From SURF-24 sp964537965 (GTDB lineage: Bacteria > Bacteroidota > Ignavibacteria > Ignavibacteriales > SURF-24), in NCBI GenBank assembly GCA_964537965.1, contig CAZIDB010000060.1, forward strand, positions 1-22,969: 22,969 bases of DNA, given 5' to 3'. The notes below the pieces were generated by a model. It searched no databases, had not been told where the DNA came from, and saw only the letters and a list, made by a program, of their open reading frames with translations. Position numbers and translations under genes: made by a program. Positions 1 to 9,539 of the stretch are shown here, in pieces (positions within the stretch are counted from its first letter, which is position 1; every line of letters begins with the position of its first letter).

Positions 1-1449
1 GTTAACACTATTGAATTGCTGCCTTCGCAGGAATTTGCAAACATAGAAATACCTTTCAGAAAACACCTGAACGGAAGGTTTAATAATTGGAATCCTTATG
101 AAAGAAATCATTGGGGTTATATGACTGCCGGTTTCTTTGCTCCTGCTGCTTATTATGCAGAAGACTGGAAAGAATTAAAGTGGGATGTTTGGATGGGGAA
201 AGAAGGAAAGGCGATTAATCAATTTAAACAGATGGTAAAAGCTTTCCACAAGGAAGGTATTGATGTTATGATGGATGTTGTTTATAACCATCTTTCCGAG
301 TATGAACTTGGCAATCTGAAAGAGATTGATCCAAAATATTATTTCCGTCTTGATGATAACGGGAAATATAAAGCAGAAAGCGGATGCGGCAATGATCTTA
401 AAACCGAACGACCGATGGTAAGAAGAATGATTATTGAAAGCATCCTTTACTGGATGAAAGAATATCATGTTGACGGCTTCAGGTTTGATCTTGGTAAACT
501 AATTGACTGGGAAACTACGGAAGAAATTATTCGCGAAGCGCAAAAAATAAATCCGAATGTAATTATTGTTTGCGAACCCTGGGGTGGCGGTTATGATCCC
601 AAAGGTTTTTCACTAAGAGGCTGGGGAAGTTGGAATGACCAGATAAGAAACGGTATAAAAGGTGAAAATCCAAACGATGGTTTGGGATGGATATTTAATA
701 AATGGTACGGCAATAACAATCTTAACAGGATTAAAAGTTATGTGAACGGCACATTAACACGGGATAAATTCGGATTGTTTCAAAAGAAGGAACACGCTGT
801 AAATTATCTTGAATCCCACGATGGTTATACATTTGGAGATTTTATTAGAATTGGATTAAAAGACGTAAAAGCTCATGATCACATTAAAGATGTTGATAAG
901 AATGCAAGGCTTACTGCAAAGCAGTTTAAGTTGAATAAACTCGGAGCCCTGTTCCTGTTTACATCTCAGGGAATAACAATGATTCACGAGGGACAGGAAT
1001 ATGCAAGAAGTAAAGTGATTCCCGATGATGTTAAAGAGAAAGATACTCTTAAAGGTACAATCGATCACAATTCTTATAACAAAGATAATGAAGTTAATTA
1101 TCTGAACTTTAATTACGCAAAGCTGAACAAAGAACTTGTTGATTATTATAAAGGCCTGATTGAACTAAGAAACAAATTTGATGCATTCAGACGTGCTGAG
1201 TATGAAGAGATTAGTTTTATGAAGGTTGAGAAGCATCCTTTTGCTTTAGGATATTCACTTAAACATAATGAAACTGAATTTGTTGTCCTTTTTAATCCTG
1301 AAGAGAAGCAGGTTCGTTTTGATTTACCAAAAGGCGAGTGGGATATTCTTGTTAATCCTGAAAAAGCAGGCGTTGCATCGTTAGGCAAAATTGAGGAAAC
1401 AATATCGCTGCAGCCGAAAGACGGATATGTACTGCATAGAATAAAATAG
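1..1449 (+). CDS. GH13 pullulanase / glycogen-debranching-type alpha-glucosidase, 5'-truncated
   Basis: This is an alpha-amylase superfamily (GH13) enzyme that hydrolyses alpha-glucosidic bonds in starch- or glycogen-like glucans, probably alpha-1,6 branches. The reading frame is open to base 1, and the first codons read VNTIELLPSQEF, the usual start of conserved beta-strand 2 in pullulanases. The N-terminal part is therefore outside the window, and the TTG at 16 is not the real start. Counting from that TTG, the four GH13 regions are DVVYNH (87-92), GFRFDL (154-159, nucleophile D158), VCEPW (185-189, acid/base E187) and YLESHD (264-269, transition-state D269). All three catalytic carboxylates are present. 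A short C-terminal beta domain follows, ending at residue 477. No signal peptide can be judged because the start is missing. The pullulanase call rests on the ELLPxxEF and CEPWGGG style; an isoamylase-like or other debranching subfamily cannot be excluded. Confidence 0.88.
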   Translation, partial: VNTIELLPSQEFANIEIPFRKHLNGRFNNWNPYERNHWGYMTAGFFAPAAYYAEDWKELKWDVWMGKEGKAINQFKQMVKAFHKEGIDVMMDVVYNHLSEYELGNLKEIDPKYYFRLDDNGKYKAESGCGNDLKTERPMVRRMIIESILYWMKEYHVDGFRFDLGKLIDWETTEEIIREAQKINPNVIIVCEPWGGGYDPKGFSLRGWGSWNDQIRNGIKGENPNDGLGWIFNKWYGNNNLNRIKSYVNGTLTRDKFGLFQKKEHAVNYLESHDGYTFGDFIRIGLKDVKAHDHIKDVDKNARLTAKQFKLNKLGALFLFTSQGITMIHEGQEYARSKVIPDDVKEKDTLKGTIDHNSYNKDNEVNYLNFNYAKLNKELVDYYKGLIELRNKFDAFRRAEYEEISFMKVEKHPFALGYSLKHNETEFVVLFNPEEKQVRFDLPKGEWDILVNPEKAGVASLGKIEETISLQPKDGYVLHRIK

Positions 1450-1464
1450 GTTATTTCTTGTAGC

Positions 1465-1482
1465 CCGGGCTTTAAAGCCCGG
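1465..1482. repeat. 18-bp perfect palindrome (REP/RAYT-like)
   Basis: The sequence CCGGGCTTTAAAGCCCGG is a perfect inverted repeat 16 bases after the stop of the glucan hydrolase gene. It is GC-rich in an AT-rich spacer. It has only a short T run downstream (GTTTT at 1486-1490), so it is at best a weak terminator. Its form resembles the REP-like palindromes recognised by IS200-related RAYT transposases. No transposase is in the window and no second copy was seen here. Confidence 0.55.
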
Positions 1483-1530
1483 AACGTTTTAGAATTCGTT
1501 CTGTATGTAATTAATAATCCGGATATAGAT

Positions 1531-2133
1531 ATGAAAAAGTTAGTGTCGTTTATTTTCCTGATATTTTATGTCTCCTTGTATAGTCAGTCCGATACTGCAA
1601 TTGTCTTCCTTGGTTCAATCGATTCAACGATTGTTACTGATGTTAGGTATGCTACAACCAATAATTTTACCGGCAAGGTTTTATATCCAACTGCAAAAGT
1701 ATATTTACGTAAGGTTGTTGCAGAAAATTTATCAAAGGTTAATTCCTATTTACTAAAGAACTTCAATTTACGCTTAAAAGTTTTTGATGGTTACCGCCCG
1801 CTTTCAGTTCAAAAAAAGATGTGGGAAATATTGCCTAATGAAAATTATGTTGCCAATCCTGCAAAAGGTTCAAGGCACAACCGCGGAGCAGCAGTTGATG
1901 TAACATTAATCGATTCGCTTGGTAACGAGCTTGATATGGGCACCGGGTTCGACGATTTTTCGAAAATAGCTTACACCGGAAATATGGATTTACCAGCAGA
2001 GGTCTTAAAAAACAGAAAAATACTTCATGAAAGTATGGCTAAATTTGGCTTTGATCCTATAAAAACCGAATGGTGGCATTTCGATTTCAAAGGCTGGTCA
2101 AGATTTTCTATCCTGGATGTTGAGATAAAATAA
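1531..2133 (+). CDS. D-alanyl-D-alanine dipeptidase, VanX/DdpX type (peptidase M15D), exported
   Basis: This zinc metallopeptidase cleaves D-Ala-D-Ala dipeptide. Residues 1-19 (MKKLVSFIFLIFYVSLYSQ) form a typical signal peptide, so it should act in the periplasm. The family signatures are complete: DGYRP (86-90) with the substrate-binding Arg89; SRHNRGAAVD (114-123) with zinc ligands His116 and Asp123; and EWWHFDF (180-186) with catalytic base Glu180 and zinc ligand His183. The spacing almost equals VanX numbering (116/123/181/184). The 200-aa length is normal for the family. There are no vanH/vanA ligase genes nearby, so peptidoglycan dipeptide recycling or salvage is more likely than glycopeptide resistance. 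No clear Shine-Dalgarno precedes the ATG. It is convergent with the kinase gene downstream, separated by a terminator. Confidence 0.92.
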   Translation: MKKLVSFIFLIFYVSLYSQSDTAIVFLGSIDSTIVTDVRYATTNNFTGKVLYPTAKVYLRKVVAENLSKVNSYLLKNFNLRLKVFDGYRPLSVQKKMWEILPNENYVANPAKGSRHNRGAAVDVTLIDSLGNELDMGTGFDDFSKIAYTGNMDLPAEVLKNRKILHESMAKFGFDPIKTEWWHFDFKGWSRFSILDVEIK

Positions 2134-2141
2134 ATTATTTC

Positions 2142-2173
2142 TAAAAAAATAGCTCCGGCATTAATACCGGAGC
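2142..2173 (-). terminator. Rho-independent terminator of the hybrid kinase gene
   Basis: A 7-bp GCTCCGG/CCGGAGC stem (2152-2158 and 2167-2173) with an 8-nt loop is followed on the minus strand by a run of seven Ts (2149-2143). It lies 4 bases past the kinase stop codon. The opposite strand has no T run, so it works for the minus-strand gene. Confidence 0.8.
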
Positions 2174-2177
2174 AAAA

Positions 2178-5100
2178 TTACCCCAGCAATGCGGATTTTA
2201 AACTTTTCTCAATTGCATTTTTCAATGCGCTAAGGTCAACCGGTTTCTGGAAAATAAATTCAACTCCAAGTTCACGGTATTCTTCCGCTATGCTCTTTGT
2301 TATATCTGCACTAAGAATTATTACAGGTGGTTTCCCTTTAATATCAGTTCCGATCATTTTCTTAACAAAATCATAACCGCTCATTTCAGGCATCTTATGA
2401 TCTGTTACAATCAATGCGGGTGTAGACTTAATAACCATTTCGAAAGCTTCTCTGCCGTTGTTGGCTGCATTTATTTTATAGTTAGGAACAAGCGTTTTAA
2501 GAAGTTTAGTATAAAGCAGCCTGTCTGTTTTGTTATCATCAACAAGAAGTATTTCTGCAGAGGCAATAGGCAATGTAAATTTAAACTCGCTTCCTTTACC
2601 TGTTTCACTTTCAACCCATATTTTGCCGCCGTGCTTTTGTATAATATCATTAATCAAGGATAAACCTAAGCCGCTGCCCCGCTCGCCTGCGGTACCTTCC
2701 GTTGTATATTTTGAATCAACCTTAAAAAGTTTGCTTAGATTTTCTTTAGGAATACCTACACCGCTATCCTTAACTGTAAAGAGAATCTGGTTAAATACTA
2801 CTGATGGTTCGGCAGAAATGTAAATGCTTCCACCCTTGTTAGTAAATTTAACCGCGTTTGAAATAAGATTATTGAAAACCTGCATGAGTAGATTTGCATC
2901 TGCGTGAACATAAATATTATCGTCAATATCAGTAAACAGATCTATATTCTTCTGGTAGGCGGTTCCGCGTATCATATCCATTGATTTATAAACGATGTTA
3001 ACGGCTCGCAGCCTTTCAGGTTCAAACTTAACTCTGCCGGTTTGCAGTCTTGTCCAGTCCAATAATGAATTTACAAGCGTGAGCATATTTTTGGAAGAAT
3101 CCTGGATAAGTTTTATGTAATGCAGTTTTTGTTTTTCCGGGGTGTCGGTATCCTCAAGTAGTATTTCTGTGAATCCGAGTATTGAAGAAAACGGCGTCCG
3201 TAAGTCGTGGGAAATTATTGAAATAAATTTATCCTTAGCTTCGTTTAGTTCTTTAAGCTGTTCTGCAGAACGTCTTAAATCGGATTCAGCTTTTTTATTC
3301 AGAGAAATATCGCTTACAAGTCCGTATATCTTGTTTGGTTTGCCTTCCTTATCTCTTATTATGCTTATCTTGTTTTGAACCCAGACGATATTACCTATTC
3401 TGTTAATTATTCTGAATTCAATCTCATCGGAGAAGCGTGCAGAATCATTGTAAAGCTTTCTAAGTTTATCTTTAACAAAACTAATATCACTTGGATGAGT
3501 AATTTTAATCCAGAGTTTGGAATCACGTATAAACTGTTCCTGTTTATAGCCGGTTATCTTTTCAATTGTTGCAGTATAAAAAACAGGGCGGAGACTATTA
3601 CCGACTTTTTCGGCAGTCCACAGAAAGTCATCTATATTTTCTGTGATACTCCTGTATCTTTCTTCGGAATCTTTTAAAGCTTCCTGTGAACGTTTTCTTT
3701 CGGAGACATCGCGGCAAACGGTAACAATATAAATCTGTGAATTTGATTCGTAGGTTGTTACAGAAGCCTCAACGAAAAGAATACCGCCGTCTTTTCGCTT
3801 GCCAATAAATTCAAAGTTGGCAGGCGCATCGGCTTTTTGCTCCCTTAGCGCTGTATATTTTTTAACTTTCTCAATATCTTTATCGGCAACAAGTATTAAG
3901 GAATCTTTGCCGATCACCTCTTCTACACCGGTATAACCAAAAATATTTGCAAAGGATTGGTTTGCAAGTATTATTTTTTTGTTCACCTCTACAACAATAC
4001 CGTCTCTTGATGCCTGGTAAACAGATTGAATCATTAACAGGTTCTTTTCAATCTCTTTCTTCTCGGTTATGTCGGATAATATTCCGTTTATATATCTTAC
4101 TTTTCCGTCGTAATCTTTCACAACGGAAAAGTTTGCGATAACATATATTTCCTTTCCTGATTTTGAAAGACATGCAATTTCAACCGGGCGGTTTTCAGAA
4201 TTGAATATTAAATCAGTCGTAATATTTCCGGCAGAACTACTTAATAATTCCGTGAAGTTCTTGTTTAATAATTCCTTTTCCGTGTACTCAAAATTCTTAA
4301 TAAGACTTGGGTTTGCGAAAATAATATTTCCGTCGGCATCAAGGTTACATATAAACTCATTGGCGTTTATTACGATGCTTCTGAATTTCTCCTCGGAAGT
4401 TCTCAGTTCTTTTTCAAATTTGATTCTCTCTGTAATCCTGTTGCACATCATTATAACGGATTTTGCGGCGCGGTCATCAATAAGATTTACTTTAAGCTCA
4501 ACTGTATCTTCATAACCTTCTTTGTTCGTAATTTTTATCTGGCTGCTCCACTGTATGCCTTTTTCAAGCTCAGTTATTATACTCTCAAAATACTTCTTAG
4601 AAAAATTCTTAATAATTTTTCCGATAAATTTGCCGAACACTTCGCTTCGGCTAAGCAGGAATAATTCCTCGGCAGATTTATTCCAGAATGTAATGTTTCC
4701 GTTCATATCTAAGCCGATAAGGGCATCAGTTATTTTTGAAGTAATGAACTGGTATCGTGAGAGTTCGTCAATTTCAGCGAGCTGTCTTTTTGCAAGTGCG
4801 TTTTCTTCAGTTATGTCCTTCAGTAAGATAAAAATATAATTTGACTTACCTTCATTAACAGAAGTAGTCATAGTCAGTAATTTTATTGTATGTGTTGAAC
4901 CGTCGGCGGTTACATCAAATACTTTGCTTACGTTTCCTTCTTTCAGGTCTGATGATTTTAATGGTTCGGATAAATTGTTCTTATTGATTTTTTCAAGCAT
5001 TGAATCAATTGATTGCTTTATAAGCTCTTTTTTTACAAAGAAATTCTTCCAGAATTTATTAAAGTGGAAATTTTTTATTTTCAGTTCATCATCAATCACT

Positions 5101-5713
5101 ATATAAGAATCGTAGAACAGTTTAATAATACTTTCAACAATTTCGTTTTTATAGATCAGGCTTTCCTTTGCCCCGGATACAATTTTAATATCTTCAACNN
5201 NNNNNNNNNNNNNNNNNNNNNNNNNNNNNNNNNNNNNNNNNNNNNNNNNNNNNNNNNNNNNNNNNNNNNNNNNNNNNNNNNNNNNNNNNNNNNNNNNNCG
5301 TTTTTATAGATCAGGCTTTCCTTTGCCCCGGATACAATTTTAATATCTTCAACTATCAGAACTCCGCCGGAAAAAATATTCTCGATAAAAACCGGCGATC
5401 CTTTTATTATTATTGAAACCTCTTTATCCTTAACACCTTTAATACTTTTAATTTGCTTCTCAAACAGTAAGCCATCCTTTAATTCCTGAAGCTCTTTCCT
5501 GATACCTGAAGAAAGGAAAACAGCATCATCAATTAAATTTTTCCCAACCAGATTTTTTAACTCGTTCTGACCGATAATTCCTATGGAAGAAAAACTTTCG
5601 TTGAAAAATTGAATCTCCCAGTTGGCATTAAAGTAAAGAATGCCTACAGGTGCGTTTTCAATAATTTGATTAAGGCTGTTAATATCGGAGTAGTATTGAA
5701 GTTCTTTTTGCAT
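2178..5713 (-). CDS. Multi-PAS hybrid sensor histidine kinase/response regulator (interrupted by a spurious N gap)
   Basis: This is a soluble signal-transduction kinase with no membrane segment or signal peptide. The start is ATG at 5713 (MQKELQYYSD). The run of Ns at 5199-5298 is flanked by two identical 55-nt copies (5144-5198, 5299-5353). Removing the Ns and one copy joins both parts in one frame, giving a predicted 1126-aa protein. Its order is six PAS-like sensor domains (about residues 14-120, 145-250, 265-375, 390-500, 508-620, 630-755), then HisKA with phosphoacceptor His784 in SHDLRTP, then HATPase with N-box NLISNA (~897-902), DSGVG (~931) and GSGLGL (~961), and a C-terminal receiver with Asp1053 in VTDHKMPE and Lys1105. 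All catalytic residues are intact. The stacked PAS domains suggest sensing of cytoplasmic redox, oxygen or small ligands, but no ligand can be named. It is monocistronic with its own terminator. A GTG start at 5099 would be wrong, because the frame continues upstream. Confidence 0.9.
5144..5353. other. Scaffold gap of 100 Ns flanked by an identical 55-nt overlap
   Basis: Bases 5199-5298 are N. The 55 bases just before (5144-5198) and just after (5299-5353) are identical. This is what results when two contigs that overlap at their ends are scaffolded with a fixed-size gap. Both copies encode the same peptide, VEDIKIVSGAKESLIYKN, and merging them restores the kinase reading frame. It should be read as an assembly artefact, not a biological repeat. 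Confidence 0.95.
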
Positions 5714-5850
5714 ATTCTATGATATACCAAATTTTGTTTTTTAGAATATAATAAATTTATAAGAGAGGATTTAGTAAAATCTACTTTTAATAAGAAATTT
5801 TTATTGAACTGAATACGATAGTTAAGTCCTAAAGAACACCTGAAAATATA

Positions 5851-5880
5851 AAATGCCTGTACTTTATAGAACAGGCATTT
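5851..5880 (-). terminator. Terminator hairpin downstream of pckA
   Basis: A perfect 10-bp stem AAATGCCTGT/ACAGGCATTT has a 10-nt loop. On the minus strand it is followed by TTATATTTTC, so it can end pckA transcription 45 bases past its stop. The plus strand also has a T run (5878-5882), so it may act in both directions. The rest of the 5714-5925 spacer holds the upstream region of the kinase gene, with no clear promoter consensus. Confidence 0.7.
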
Positions 5881-5925
5881 TTAACAAATCAAAATTTAAC
5901 AAACCGTAAAAAGTTTAAGATACTC

Positions 5926-7524
5926 TTATGCAATAGGACCGGCGATCAGAATATTTTTATCCACATCATTTTTAAACTGCTCAAAATTCTTTCTGAACAT
6001 ATCTGCAAGTTTTTTTGCGTCGGCATCATACTTGGCTTTATCATTCCAGGTGCTGCGCGGATTCATAACTTCTTTAGGTACATCCGGGCAACTAACCGGC
6101 ACGTGCAAACCGAAAAAATTATCCTGGTAGGTTTCAATATTGTCAAGTTTACCTTCAATAGCCGCTGTTAGCATTGCGCGTGTGTAAGCAATCTTCATTC
6201 TTTTGCCAACACCATACGGGCCACCCGTCCAGCCTGTATTTAAAAGCCAGCATTTAACATTGTGTTCCTTTAATTTTTCGCCAAGAAGTTTAGCATATAC
6301 TGACGGATGCAGCACAAGGAACGGAGCACCGAAGCAAGTGCTGAAAGTAGCTTTTGGTTCAGTTACACCTTTTTCTGTTCCCGCTACTTTAGCCGTATAA
6401 CCGGAAAGGAAATGATACATTGCCTGTTCGTGGGTTAGTTTTGCTATTGGTGGTAATACACCGAATGCATCGGCAGTAAGCATAATTACATGTTTCGGAT
6501 GCCCTGCAACTCCTGATGGTTCAATGTTATCAATATAATTAATTGGGTAAGCCGCTCTCGTGTTTTCAGTAAAGGAATCGTCATTCAAATCCAATCGTCT
6601 TGTTTCGGAATCTATCGAAACATTTTCAAGTACGGTTCCGAATTTTCTTGTAACTTCAAATATTGCCGGTTCTGCATCTTTGGAAAGTTTAATCACCTTT
6701 GCATAACAACCACCTTCGAAATTAAAAATACCTTTGTTGCTCCAGCCATGTTCATCATCACCGATTAATTTTCTCTTTGGATCTGCAGAGAGTGTTGTCT
6801 TACCTGTACCGGATAATCCGAAAAGAACAGCCACGTCTCCTTCTTCTCCAATGTTTGCAGAGCAATGCATAGACATAATGTTTTTAATTGGGAGCAGGTA
6901 ATTAAGCACAGTAAAAATTGATTTCTTAATTTCTCCTGCATAATGAGTTCCGCCAATAAGAACCAACCTCTTATGAAAGTTAATCATAATAAACACTTCT
7001 GACTTTGTGCCGTCTTCTTCCGGGTTAGCATGAAAATCCGGCATGTTTATAACTGTAAACTTTGGTTTGAAGCCCGAAAGCTCATCGGGTTCTTTTGCGC
7101 GGATGAATAAATTTCTTGCAAACAGATTATGCCAGGCTGTTTCGTTTATAATTCTTATGGGCAAACGATATTTCGGATCGGCGCCTGCAAAACAATCCTG
7201 TATATATAAATCCTTGTTTTGTATGTACGCTTTCATTTTATAAAAAAGCTGGTCGAACTTTTTCTCTTCAAAAGGAATGTTAACCTTGCCCCACCAAACC
7301 TCTTCCTTGCTTGAAGGTTCTTCAACAATAAATTTATCATTTGGACTTCTGCCGGTATGCTGACCTGTTCTAACAACCAAAGGACCAAGATGAGAAAGAC
7401 TTCCTTCTCTTCTTTTAATAGCTCTTTCAACAAGCTGGGCTGTACTAAGGTTATAGTACACTTCATTAATATTTCTTATGCCTATTGAAGCAAGCTGCTT
7501 AATGATTTCATCTTTTTCTTTCAT
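5926..7524 (-). CDS. pckA: Phosphoenolpyruvate carboxykinase (ATP)
   Basis: This cytosolic enzyme interconverts oxaloacetate + ATP with PEP + CO2 + ADP, the committing step of gluconeogenesis, or CO2 fixation/ATP formation in some anaerobes. The 532-aa length is normal for the ATP-type family. Visible motifs are GRSPNDKF (58-65), the Mn-binding GGTHYAGEIKKSIF region (191-204), the kinase P-loop GLSGTGKTT (236-244), the metal-binding GDDEHGW (255-261), and ENTRAAYP (320-327) with the substrate-binding Arg. The P-loop form marks the ATP-dependent, not GTP-dependent, enzyme. It is a single gene with its own terminator, between the kinase and the ABC genes. The 175-base spacer upstream (7525-7699) shows no clear motif. 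Nothing is missing from the active site. Confidence 0.97.
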   Translation of the reverse strand: MKEKDEIIKQLASIGIRNINEVYYNLSTAQLVERAIKRREGSLSHLGPLVVRTGQHTGRSPNDKFIVEEPSSKEEVWWGKVNIPFEEKKFDQLFYKMKAYIQNKDLYIQDCFAGADPKYRLPIRIINETAWHNLFARNLFIRAKEPDELSGFKPKFTVINMPDFHANPEEDGTKSEVFIMINFHKRLVLIGGTHYAGEIKKSIFTVLNYLLPIKNIMSMHCSANIGEEGDVAVLFGLSGTGKTTLSADPKRKLIGDDEHGWSNKGIFNFEGGCYAKVIKLSKDAEPAIFEVTRKFGTVLENVSIDSETRRLDLNDDSFTENTRAAYPINYIDNIEPSGVAGHPKHVIMLTADAFGVLPPIAKLTHEQAMYHFLSGYTAKVAGTEKGVTEPKATFSTCFGAPFLVLHPSVYAKLLGEKLKEHNVKCWLLNTGWTGGPYGVGKRMKIAYTRAMLTAAIEGKLDNIETYQDNFFGLHVPVSCPDVPKEVMNPRSTWNDKAKYDADAKKLADMFRKNFEQFKNDVDKNILIAGPIA

Positions 7525-7699
7525 TATTTGTTACCCTCATTTTGATAAATAAAATATGCGAATCATTTTAAACTTGGAATTAATGAATTCCAGGAAAATT
7601 ATGTTACGATGACAAACTACTTTGAAAATAAAAATCTGTATGTGAAAAATTCAAAAAGAAAACTGGAGCAAAGAATATTTTATAAACCGGTAAATTCCT

Positions 7700-9493
7700 T
7701 TATGCTGTTTTGGAAATTTCCTGGTCTTTATACTGAAGCTGGTATAATTTGTAATATATACCTCGCTTGGCAAGCAGTTCCTGGTGAGTGCCCATTTCTC
7801 TAAGCTCGCCTTTGTGCATAACAAGAATTTTATCCGCATTCTGTATTGTTGATAATCTGTGCGCAATAACTATTGCGGTTCGCCCGGCCAATAATTTTTC
7901 AATAGCATTTTGAATTATAATTTCAGTCTCGGTATCAATACTTGAAGTAGCTTCATCTAAAATTAATATCTGGGGATCGTAAGCCAGCGCACGTGCAAAT
8001 GATAATAATTGTTTCTGTCCGACGCTTAATGTTGCGCCTTTCTCTTTAACCACTTCGTTATATTTATCCGGCAATGCAGAAATAAACTTATCCGCTCCAA
8101 CGTTTTTTGCAGCGCTAATAATCATCTCATCCGTGACTAATGGATTGTTCAGGCTTATATTTGATTTTATTGTGCCTGAAAATAAAAATACGTCCTGCAG
8201 AACTATAGAGATATGCCTGCGTAATTCTCTCTTATCAACATTCTTAATATTAATTCCATCTAATAAAATTTCACCTTTGGCAATATCATAAAAGCGGGTA
8301 AGGATATTTATAAGGCTGGTTTTGCCTGCGCCGGTTGCGCCAACAATTGCAACTGTCTCACCCGGCTCAATACTAAAGGATACATTTTTCAGAACATAAT
8401 TCTCCTTGTCGTATGCAAACCAAACATCTTTAAATTCAACTTTACCTCTAATTTTATTCAGGCTTACAGGATTATCTGGTTGCTTTACAAATGTGTCGTC
8501 ATCAAGCAATTTGAAAATTCTTTCCGAGCTCGCCATTGCTGTCTGCATAATGTTATACTTTTCAGACAAGTCGCGTATTGGTCTGAAAAACATTTCCGTG
8601 TATTGTATAAATGCGAAGAGAACGCCAATGCTCATGTAACTCTGTACTACCTGACCGCCGCCGTACCATATAATTAGCGCTAATGCAATGCTGCTAAGAA
8701 ATTCAACGCTTGGAAAGAATACAGCATAATAAAAAATTGATTTAATGTTTGCTTCCGTATGGTCTTTATTTATTCCTGAAAACCTTTTTAGTTCTCTCTT
8801 TTCTTTATTAAAAATCTGAACCACGTTCATGCCAGTTACATGTTCCTGCATGTAAGAGTTTAAACGGGCAAGATGAAATCTTACATCGCGGTAGGAATCC
8901 CTTACTTTTTTTCTAAACAGAAACGTACCATAAAAAAGTATTGGTAGAACAGAAAGTGTAACAAGTGATAACTGCCAATCCATTAAAAACATAAAAAGGA
9001 ATATCCAGATAATTATGAACAAATCGCTGAACACCATAACTATACCGGATGAAAACATTTCATTCAGGGATTCAACATCATTAGTTACACGCGTTACAAT
9101 TCTTCCTATAGGAGTTTTATCAAAAAATTTAAGTGCGAGTTTTTGAATATGGGTAAATAATTTTGTCCGGATATCATAAATTATTTTTTGTCCCATATAT
9201 TCTGTGTAATAGGTAAGGAAATACTGTACAACCGCCTGGAAAATAAGGGTTGCAATCAGTGCAAAAGTAATTAACATTAAACCGTGGTAGTCTTTATTTT
9301 TTATACTATCATCGATTGCGATTTTTGTAAGGTATGGTCTTAGCGGACCAAAAACAGCAACAACAATATTTAATAAAATTGCCAGCACAACATATTTTTT
9401 ATATGGCTTAACATAACTGAGAAGTCTTTTCATCAGCTTTGCATCGTAGGCCTTACCAAGTATCTCGTCGTCTGTTTTATAATCCTGGGACAT
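7700..9493 (-). CDS. ABC exporter half-transporter, MdlB-like subunit (catalytic Walker B, degenerate signature)
   Basis: This is a fused membrane-ATPase half-transporter (type IV ABC exporter) of 597 aa. About six transmembrane helices lie in residues 35-320, followed by a nucleotide-binding domain. The ATPase motifs are Walker A GATGAGKT (385-392), Q-loop VLQDVF, signature LSVGQ (489-493), Walker B ILILDEATS with catalytic Glu514, and H-loop His545. The signature has Val in place of the first Gly of LSGGQ. LSVGQKQLL is typical of the MdlB/SmdB branch. It begins 46 bases after the end of the upstream half-transporter gene on the same strand, so the two are probably co-transcribed and form a heterodimer. 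The substrate cannot be told from sequence; lipids, peptides or drugs are exported by relatives. There is no clear terminator after it. Confidence 0.9.
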   Translation of the reverse strand: MSQDYKTDDEILGKAYDAKLMKRLLSYVKPYKKYVVLAILLNIVVAVFGPLRPYLTKIAIDDSIKNKDYHGLMLITFALIATLIFQAVVQYFLTYYTEYMGQKIIYDIRTKLFTHIQKLALKFFDKTPIGRIVTRVTNDVESLNEMFSSGIVMVFSDLFIIIWIFLFMFLMDWQLSLVTLSVLPILFYGTFLFRKKVRDSYRDVRFHLARLNSYMQEHVTGMNVVQIFNKEKRELKRFSGINKDHTEANIKSIFYYAVFFPSVEFLSSIALALIIWYGGGQVVQSYMSIGVLFAFIQYTEMFFRPIRDLSEKYNIMQTAMASSERIFKLLDDDTFVKQPDNPVSLNKIRGKVEFKDVWFAYDKENYVLKNVSFSIEPGETVAIVGATGAGKTSLINILTRFYDIAKGEILLDGINIKNVDKRELRRHISIVLQDVFLFSGTIKSNISLNNPLVTDEMIISAAKNVGADKFISALPDKYNEVVKEKGATLSVGQKQLLSFARALAYDPQILILDEATSSIDTETEIIIQNAIEKLLAGRTAIVIAHRLSTIQNADKILVMHKGELREMGTHQELLAKRGIYYKLYQLQYKDQEISKTA

Positions 9494-9539
9494 AAAATTT
9501 ATAACTTTCCAATAAAAGATTTACACAAATTGAGCATCA

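Noticed and set aside
1531..2133. Glycopeptide (vancomycin) resistance cluster suggested by the VanX-type dipeptidase
   Set aside because: No vanA-type ligase, vanH dehydrogenase or VanRS regulator genes are nearby, and the protein has a signal peptide, which fits periplasmic dipeptide use.
2178..5099. Hybrid kinase starting at a GTG at 5099
   Set aside because: The frame is open upstream through the gap and joins the N-terminal PAS region from ATG 5713.
5156..5298. C-terminal tail of the upstream kinase fragment read on through the Ns into the second 55-nt copy
   Set aside because: It is a frame artefact of the 100-N spacer; the true frame after collapse continues into the rest of the kinase.
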